Below, in pieces: positions 59,430-64,000 of a stretch of 64,000 bases of DNA; within the stretch, counting starts at the first letter, position 1; each line of letters starts with the position of its first letter. The notes beneath the pieces were generated by a model. The model was not told the origin of the DNA. It worked only from the letters and a program-made list of their open reading frames with translations, and searched no databases. Source of the stretch: Pinibacter aurantiacus (lineage in GTDB: Bacteria > Bacteroidota > Bacteroidia > Chitinophagales > Chitinophagaceae); assembly GCF_019130065.1 (NCBI RefSeq), contig NZ_JAHSPG010000002.1, positions 62,001-126,000 of the forward strand, written 5' to 3'. Position numbers and translations under genes: made by a program.

Positions 59430-61730
59430 TTAATAATTCCTCAACGTTAATTCAACCCTTCTGTTTTTCTGGCGACCGGCTACTGTTGTGTTAGGAGCAA
59501 CTGGTTTTGTATCGCCGTAACCTGTAGCGGTAATGCGCGATGCTGCAACTCCTTTTTTCACAAAGTATGCCTTTACCGCATCTGCACGCTGCTGAGACAC
59601 TTTCAGGTTTGCTTCTGCTTTGCCTGTGTTATCTGTGTGGCCACTGATTGCAATGTTCAAAGTCGTATCGGCTTTCAACACTTTTACCACTTCATTCAGC
59701 TGAGCATTGGAGGTAGCAAGAATCACTGCTTTGCCAGACTGGAAGTAAATGTTTTTTGCTGCCTTTTCAACTTTAGCAATGGTTTCTTTTTTAATAACAG
59801 GACAACCGTTGTTTTCTTTTGCACCTGCAACAGTAGGACATTTGTCTTCTTCATCGTTAACGCCGTCTCCGTCCGTATCAGGGATTGGGCAACCATTGTA
59901 TTTTGCAATACCTGCGATTGTTGGGCATTTATCTTCTTCATCCACGATGCCGTCTTTGTCTGCATCAGGAGCCGGGCAGCCATTGTATTTGGCTAAGCCC
60001 GCAACAGTTGGGCATTTGTCAACATCGTCTTTAATGCCATCTTTATCTGTGTCTGGAACAGGGCAGCCATGATACAAAGCAACACCCGCAACTTCAGGGC
60101 ATTCGTCCTGATCATCAGGAATACCGTCATTGTCTTTATCGCCCACAGGACAACCCTGGTTTGCGGCAGTTCCTTTTATAGTAGGGCATTTATCATTTTC
60201 ATCTGAGATGCCATCTCCGTCTGTATCTTTTGGTGCAATAGCGGCCACCGGTTTTTTCACTTCAACCGGAGGCTCAGGAGCCGGTTCTTGCACCGTTTTC
60301 TTTGCTTTTTTAGATTTATGCTGGATGCCCACGTGAATACCTACATACGCATCTGCCTGTTTGGATTTATCCAGCAATGCGCTCAACACCGCACCTGAAC
60401 CAAGGAACAATGGTCCTACGCGCAAACCAGCACCCGCATTGAATTTTGTAAGTGTGTTGTAAGTAACAGGAACATAAAAATCGAACACGCTGCTTTCATA
60501 TCTTGGGGTTAGAGAAACGCTGCTGCTGTACAATGCATTAAAAGGCTTGCCCTCGCTTTTTACAGTAGAAATAAAACCTGCAGCATTAATGAAAACTCTC
60601 TTCGCAACTCTATAATCAACATCAATGTTCAGTGTAGTTGGTAAAGAAACACTATAAGTGCTTGCTGTTGCTTTTGGCGTGAAGTATTGAGGATAGCTTT
60701 GCAACACTCCATTGTATTCGTTAATGTCTTTTCCGCTCAGCTCGTTCAAATAGAAAGCTTGTCCGGCAGGAATGTGAATATCATATAAACCCGTGTTGAT
60801 GGCATCTGTATTGTATTTTATTTTACCGAAATCCAACAATGACACGCCAATTTTCAGTTTGTATTTTGTTTTGTTACGTTTCCATGAACCATCTGCGTTC
60901 TGATATTTTTCAAAATCTGGTCTGAACTCATACACAAAACCAAGGTCACCGCCGATGCCTCTGGCTTCCAGTTTAGTAAAATCATCTGCGCTAAGATTGT
61001 CTGCATTAAGATCAACACCGCCGGCACCTACACCCAATATTCCTGATGCATCAGTTAAATATTTTCCTTTGCCGCCTGCATCTTCTACAACGGTACCACG
61101 AAGATTGCTGATTTGTGCATAGGAGTTGCCAATACCACCAAGGTAGCGAAGGGTAACACCTGCTTTAAAGAAATGTTTTCCCTTATCCTGCAATACACGC
61201 CCAAATGTAAGGCCGGCCTCTGCCCAGCCGTTCATGGCAAGGCGCTGGTTGTTTGTGCTTCCGTTGGTGTAAGGGTAGGTAATGCCATCCTGCTCGCGAA
61301 TGGTGTTTACCATTCTACTGTCCACATCATTCACATTTCCAAAACCTCTTACTCTTGTTGTGATAGCAAATGATGTTTTTTGATTTACGTTAAACAATAT
61401 AGACGGAGCATGCACAGCCAAAGCTACCAATGCATTTGCGGGCTGATTGTTTAACGGAAACAATTTGCTCACAAGACTATCATCTTTAAAAAATTCATTT
61501 ACTGCGCTTAGTTTGTAAGACGCGTTGTTGTTGCCAACATTTGCATTAAAAGAGAGAAGATTAAAATCCCAATGGAAGCGACTGTCTGCTGCATTTGCGG
61601 GGTTTGCAAAAACACCATTCACGCCTGCATAGTTACTGGATCGAAAGCCCGGAAAATCCTGTGCGAATCCAACATTCGAAAGGGCAGATAACACAGTCAT
61701 TCCTGCCAGCAGCTTTTTGGTACGGCTCAT
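59430..61730 (-). CDS. OmpA family outer-membrane protein with thrombospondin type 3 repeats
   Basis: 766 residues from ATG 61730 (signal peptide MSRTKKLLAGMTVLSALSNVGFAQ). About 470 N-terminal residues form a beta-barrel-like region typical of the Bacteroidota DUF5723 class, then five Ca2+-binding thrombospondin type 3 repeats (pattern DxDxDGIxDxxDxCPxxxG, about 505-640), each followed by YHGCP or YNGCP. The C-terminal OmpA domain (about 655-766) binds peptidoglycan: ISGHTDNTGKAEANLKVSQQRA, ITATGYGDTKPVAPN and RRVELTL. Likely stabilises the envelope; ligand unknown. Convergent with jetD. Confidence 0.9.
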   Translation of the reverse strand: MSRTKKLLAGMTVLSALSNVGFAQDFPGFRSSNYAGVNGVFANPANAADSRFHWDFNLLSFNANVGNNNASYKLSAVNEFFKDDSLVSKLFPLNNQPANALVALAVHAPSILFNVNQKTSFAITTRVRGFGNVNDVDSRMVNTIREQDGITYPYTNGSTNNQRLAMNGWAEAGLTFGRVLQDKGKHFFKAGVTLRYLGGIGNSYAQISNLRGTVVEDAGGKGKYLTDASGILGVGAGGVDLNADNLSADDFTKLEARGIGGDLGFVYEFRPDFEKYQNADGSWKRNKTKYKLKIGVSLLDFGKIKYNTDAINTGLYDIHIPAGQAFYLNELSGKDINEYNGVLQSYPQYFTPKATASTYSVSLPTTLNIDVDYRVAKRVFINAAGFISTVKSEGKPFNALYSSSVSLTPRYESSVFDFYVPVTYNTLTKFNAGAGLRVGPLFLGSGAVLSALLDKSKQADAYVGIHVGIQHKSKKAKKTVQEPAPEPPVEVKKPVAAIAPKDTDGDGISDENDKCPTIKGTAANQGCPVGDKDNDGIPDDQDECPEVAGVALYHGCPVPDTDKDGIKDDVDKCPTVAGLAKYNGCPAPDADKDGIVDEEDKCPTIAGIAKYNGCPIPDTDGDGVNDEEDKCPTVAGAKENNGCPVIKKETIAKVEKAAKNIYFQSGKAVILATSNAQLNEVVKVLKADTTLNIAISGHTDNTGKAEANLKVSQQRADAVKAYFVKKGVAASRITATGYGDTKPVAPNTTVAGRQKNRRVELTLRNY

Positions 61731-61849
61731 AGGTTTAGAAATTTTTTGCAAATAAAAGGCAGGAATTACAAAAACAGCAAGATGTGTGAATGATTTTATA
61801 AATATAACGTGAAGGGCTAAGTGTTATTACTTAGGATAAGGCAGGTGGA

Positions 61850-61988
61850 ATTAATAATTAATAATTAAGAATTAATAGGTGTGGCAACCAGACGGTTAGT
61901 TGGCAGTTTTATGTTTGACAAAACAACGGTGCTGCAGCATTCAGTAACGAATGCTGCCCTATTAATTATTCATTATTAATTATTAATT
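61850..61988. repeat. Family G palindrome
   Basis: GGAATTAATAATTAATAATT arm and TATTAATTATTCATTATTAATT arm; the loop includes GCAGCATTCAGTAACGAATGCTGC. The stop and last three residues of the SGNH hydrolase (AAT AAT TAA) are inside the right arm. Confidence 0.82.
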
Positions 61989-62584
61989 GAAAATTGCGCC
62001 GCAATTTTCTCCGCCCACCGCGCATACTCTTTGCCGGAAGGATGCAAACCATCCGCAGCAACAAGGGAGAGATCATCGCACATTTTTCTTGTGCCTTCTG
62101 TTATGTCGATAAATGTGATGTTGTGTTTGGCGGCAATAGCTTTTTTCGCAGCGTTGAAAATGTCGATTTCTTTTTTTATTGCAAGAATGTCGCGACCCTC
62201 TGCAAATGGCGTTGCGCCCCAATCGGGAATGGACACTACAATTACTTTTTCTGTTTTATTGGCGGCGAAATGGATGGCCTTCTTCAAGAGAAACTCAAAG
62301 TCGTTTTCAAATTCTGCCAGTGGCAATTGGCGGTATTGATTGTTTACACCGATCAGCAGCGTTACAAAATCGTATTTATCCGAAAATGTTGTATGCAAGG
62401 TATGTTCTGCAAGTTCGAAAGTTGTCCAGCCTGTTTTCGCCACGATCTCCGGCGCGTGGACAGAGAGACCTTTTTTGCGAAGCAGTTGCACAAGTTGATA
62501 GGGAAAGCTTTCATAAATGGGAATGCCTTCGCCAATTGTGTATGAATCGCCAAGAGCCAGGTAGGAGAAATGATGTTGTGCCAT
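61976..62584 (-). CDS. SGNH/GDSL hydrolase family protein
   Basis: 202 residues. Block I LALGDSYTIGEGIP (nucleophile Ser), block III LLIGVNNQYRQ (Gly-Asn) and block V GLHPSGKEYARWAEKI (Asp/His of the triad) are all present, so it is probably an active lipase/esterase or acyl-transfer enzyme. No signal peptide, hence cytoplasmic. The last three codons and stop derive from a family G palindrome, so the true conserved C-terminus may be slightly shorter. Confidence 0.9.
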   Translation of the reverse strand: MAQHHFSYLALGDSYTIGEGIPIYESFPYQLVQLLRKKGLSVHAPEIVAKTGWTTFELAEHTLHTTFSDKYDFVTLLIGVNNQYRQLPLAEFENDFEFLLKKAIHFAANKTEKVIVVSIPDWGATPFAEGRDILAIKKEIDIFNAAKKAIAAKHNITFIDITEGTRKMCDDLSLVAADGLHPSGKEYARWAEKIAAQFSINN

Positions 62585-62622
62585 TTGTCAAAGTAAAAAA
62601 TAAAAAATAGAAATTCAAAAGC

Positions 62623-62725
62623 TCTGCGAGGCTTGTAGCCTCGCAGTTCCATTCTGTTGCCTCTGGCAACGGAATCTATGAGGCAATGGAATAATTCTTG
62701 AAAGATTAGCCAATCAATCTTTCAA
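62623..62725. repeat. Cluster of three small hairpins (family R)
   Basis: CTGCGAGGC/GCCTCGCAG (62623-62646), ATTCTGTTGCC/GGCAACGGAAT (62651-62675) and TTGAAAGATT/AATCTTTCAA (62698-62725) between the SGNH gene and kynureninase. Each stem is 9-11 bp. Confidence 0.72.
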
Positions 62726-62747
62726 ACCCCAACCCATAACTCAAAAC

Positions 62748-64000
62748 TTATTTGAAGTTTTTCAGGATTTCATAAAACCTATACACGTCTGCAAACGAGC
62801 AATACATTGGCGCAGGAGCTACGCGTATAACACCCGGTTCACGATAGTCAACAATAATACCGTTGTTGTGCATTTCATCATGTATGCGGCGACCATCATG
62901 TTTAAAGAACAACGAAAGCTGCGCCCCACGTTCATCAGAATTTTCTGGAGTGATTATTTCAAATGAAATGTTTGACAACTGTTTCAGCAAGAACTCAAGG
63001 TAGTTTGTAAGCGTAATACTTTTTTTGCGAAGGTTGTCGATGCCCGCCTCGTCAAACAATGCCAGTGACGCTTTCAGTGAAACCATGTTGAAAACCTGCG
63101 CGGTGCTGATATTCCAGCCAGATGCCAATGGTTTGGGAATGAAGCCTTTTTCCATTTTAAAGCGTGTCTTCTCATCATTGCCCCACCAGCCGCCTAAGCG
63201 AGGCGTGTCGATATTGTCTGCATGTTTTTCATGAACAAATAAACCTCCAGTGGCGCCGGGACCTGCATTTAAATATTTATAAGTGCACCATGCGGCAAAA
63301 TCTACATCCCAGTCATGCAGCGATAGCGGCACGTTACCCGCCACATGCGCAAGATCAAAACCCGCAATGGCGCCGACAGCATGAGCAGCGGCTGTAATGC
63401 TTTTCATATTGAACAGCTGACCGGTGTAATAGTTCATGCCACCAAACATCACCATTGCCAATTCATTCGCATTGTTTTTTATCGCCGATAAAATATCTTC
63501 TTCATGAAGTAGCTTTTCGCCGTCTCTTGGAGATATTTCAATAATAGCTTCGTCCGGAGAAAAGCCATTTAGTTTTACCAGCGTTTCAACGGCATATTGA
63601 TCAGATGGAAATGCGCCCGCTTCCATGATGATTTTAAAGCGTTGTTTTGTGGGTTTATAAAAGCTTTGCATCAGCAAATGAAGATTCACGGTGAGCGTAT
63701 TCATTGCCGTTACTTCATTGTTTTTCGCCCCGATCAGTTTGGCCATAGAGGGTGAAACATAATCCTGGTAATACAGCCACGGATTTTCGCCGCCAAAATA
63801 GCCGCCTACAGCGAGTTCACGCCAGCTTTTCAACTCTGTTTCTATCGCTGCAGACACAGACTTCGGTTGTAGTCCTAGTGAGTTGCCACAGAAATAAATT
63901 ACATCGTTGCCATTGTGTTGAGGAAAAAAGAAGGATTGTTTGAAAGCCTTTAAAGAGTCTGCATTGTCCATCATGGCAGCAAAAGCCGCAGTCGCCTGGA
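62748..64000 (-). CDS. kynU: Kynureninase, N-terminus beyond window
   Basis: PLP hydrolase that cleaves kynurenine to anthranilate and alanine, in tryptophan breakdown or NAD synthesis. Frame remains open to the right edge, so the first few residues are missing (the visible part begins ...ATAAFAAMMDNADSL). Identifiable: IYFCGNSLGLQP, FPSDQYAVET, AIAGFDLAHVAGNVPL, WCTYKYLNAGPGATGGLFVHEKH with the PLP lysine, and RGAQLSLFFKHDG. At least 408 residues are present, close to the family length. Confidence 0.92.
   Translation of the reverse strand, partial: QATAAFAAMMDNADSLKAFKQSFFFPQHNGNDVIYFCGNSLGLQPKSVSAAIETELKSWRELAVGGYFGGENPWLYYQDYVSPSMAKLIGAKNNEVTAMNTLTVNLHLLMQSFYKPTKQRFKIIMEAGAFPSDQYAVETLVKLNGFSPDEAIIEISPRDGEKLLHEEDILSAIKNNANELAMVMFGGMNYYTGQLFNMKSITAAAHAVGAIAGFDLAHVAGNVPLSLHDWDVDFAAWCTYKYLNAGPGATGGLFVHEKHADNIDTPRLGGWWGNDEKTRFKMEKGFIPKPLASGWNISTAQVFNMVSLKASLALFDEAGIDNLRKKSITLTNYLEFLLKQLSNISFEIITPENSDERGAQLSLFFKHDGRRIHDEMHNNGIIVDYREPGVIRVAPAPMYCSFADVYRFYEILKNFK

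Noticed and set aside
59800-60240. DNA-level tandem repeat
   Set aside because: The periodicity is explained by the five thrombospondin type 3 repeats in the OmpA-like protein.
223-62725. Palindromes as ordinary rho-independent terminators
   Set aside because: Several lie between divergent genes with no transcript ending there, most lack a T tract, and where a true terminator exists (30316, 51506) it sits beside the palindrome.

Overview
The window is chromosomal DNA of a Bacteroidota bacterium, most likely Chitinophagales (family-level placement is inference). Evidence: many genes are preceded by the Bacteroidota -7 promoter element TAnnTTTG rather than a Shine-Dalgarno sequence; IspG is the long Bacteroidota type; and the gene set (MtgA, KynU, GH3-like enzyme, OmpA protein with thrombospondin type 3 repeats, GxxExxY protein, DUF1015 protein) fits the phylum. 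I see no rRNA, tRNA, CRISPR array, transposase, integrase or phage gene. Both ends cut genes: a GNAT acetyltransferase at the left and kynureninase at the right.

Layout. 1-6.1 kb: CorA, a small membrane protein, then an aspartate/fumarate unit (aspA, Dcu-type C4-dicarboxylate exchanger, outer-membrane porin). 6.2-18.6 kb: MtgA, LysE-type exporter, GH3-like enzyme, glycosyltransferase, inositol-phosphatase-like enzyme, GxxExxY protein, ThiL, S41 peptidase, PDZ-aspartic protease, aminotransferase. 18.9-26.5 kb: AsmA-like giant, acetyltransferase, TPR protein, alpha/beta hydrolase, YceI lipoprotein. 26.7-30.1 kb: a three-gene vWA / PP2C / atypical kinase cassette (TerY-P triad). 30.4-33.7 kb: nitroreductase, KdnB-like dehydrogenase, KdsB, RecX. 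33.9-49 kb: DnaN, DUF2007, AraC regulator, acyltransferases, rhodanese-persulfide-dioxygenase-like protein with an ArsR regulator, TsaB, DUF1015, SerC, NadB, YhhN and others. 49.3-52.2 kb: IspG and a TPR protein. 52.4-59.2 kb: a complete type I Wadjet anti-plasmid system (jetABCD). 59.4-64 kb: OmpA-like protein, SGNH hydrolase, kynureninase.

The most unusual feature is between the genes. Almost every intergenic gap longer than about 80 bp, whatever the orientation of its neighbours, holds one long imperfect palindrome, often with arms that are short tandem repeats of 7-10 bp. I group them by arm sequence: A (ACTAAGG units), B (TGAATAAC), C/D/E (GTAGAGAC flanks with different cores), F (AAAAGTC), G (TTAATAA), H (AACGCC/TAATGC), I (ACGGATTGGAC / CACAGATGAC), J (GTTGAGA/AGTTGTTA), K (CACAGAG), L (ATTTGAGG), M-S (single copies). 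They often start exactly on a stop codon, B elements sit nested inside I elements, and one B element separates jetA from jetB inside the Wadjet operon. I regard this element superfamily as the best candidate for something under-described in the window.

Method limits: everything was read by eye from the sequence; no alignment, folding or database search was run. Start codons were moved inward where a TAnnTTTG element, a palindrome or the family length argued for it.
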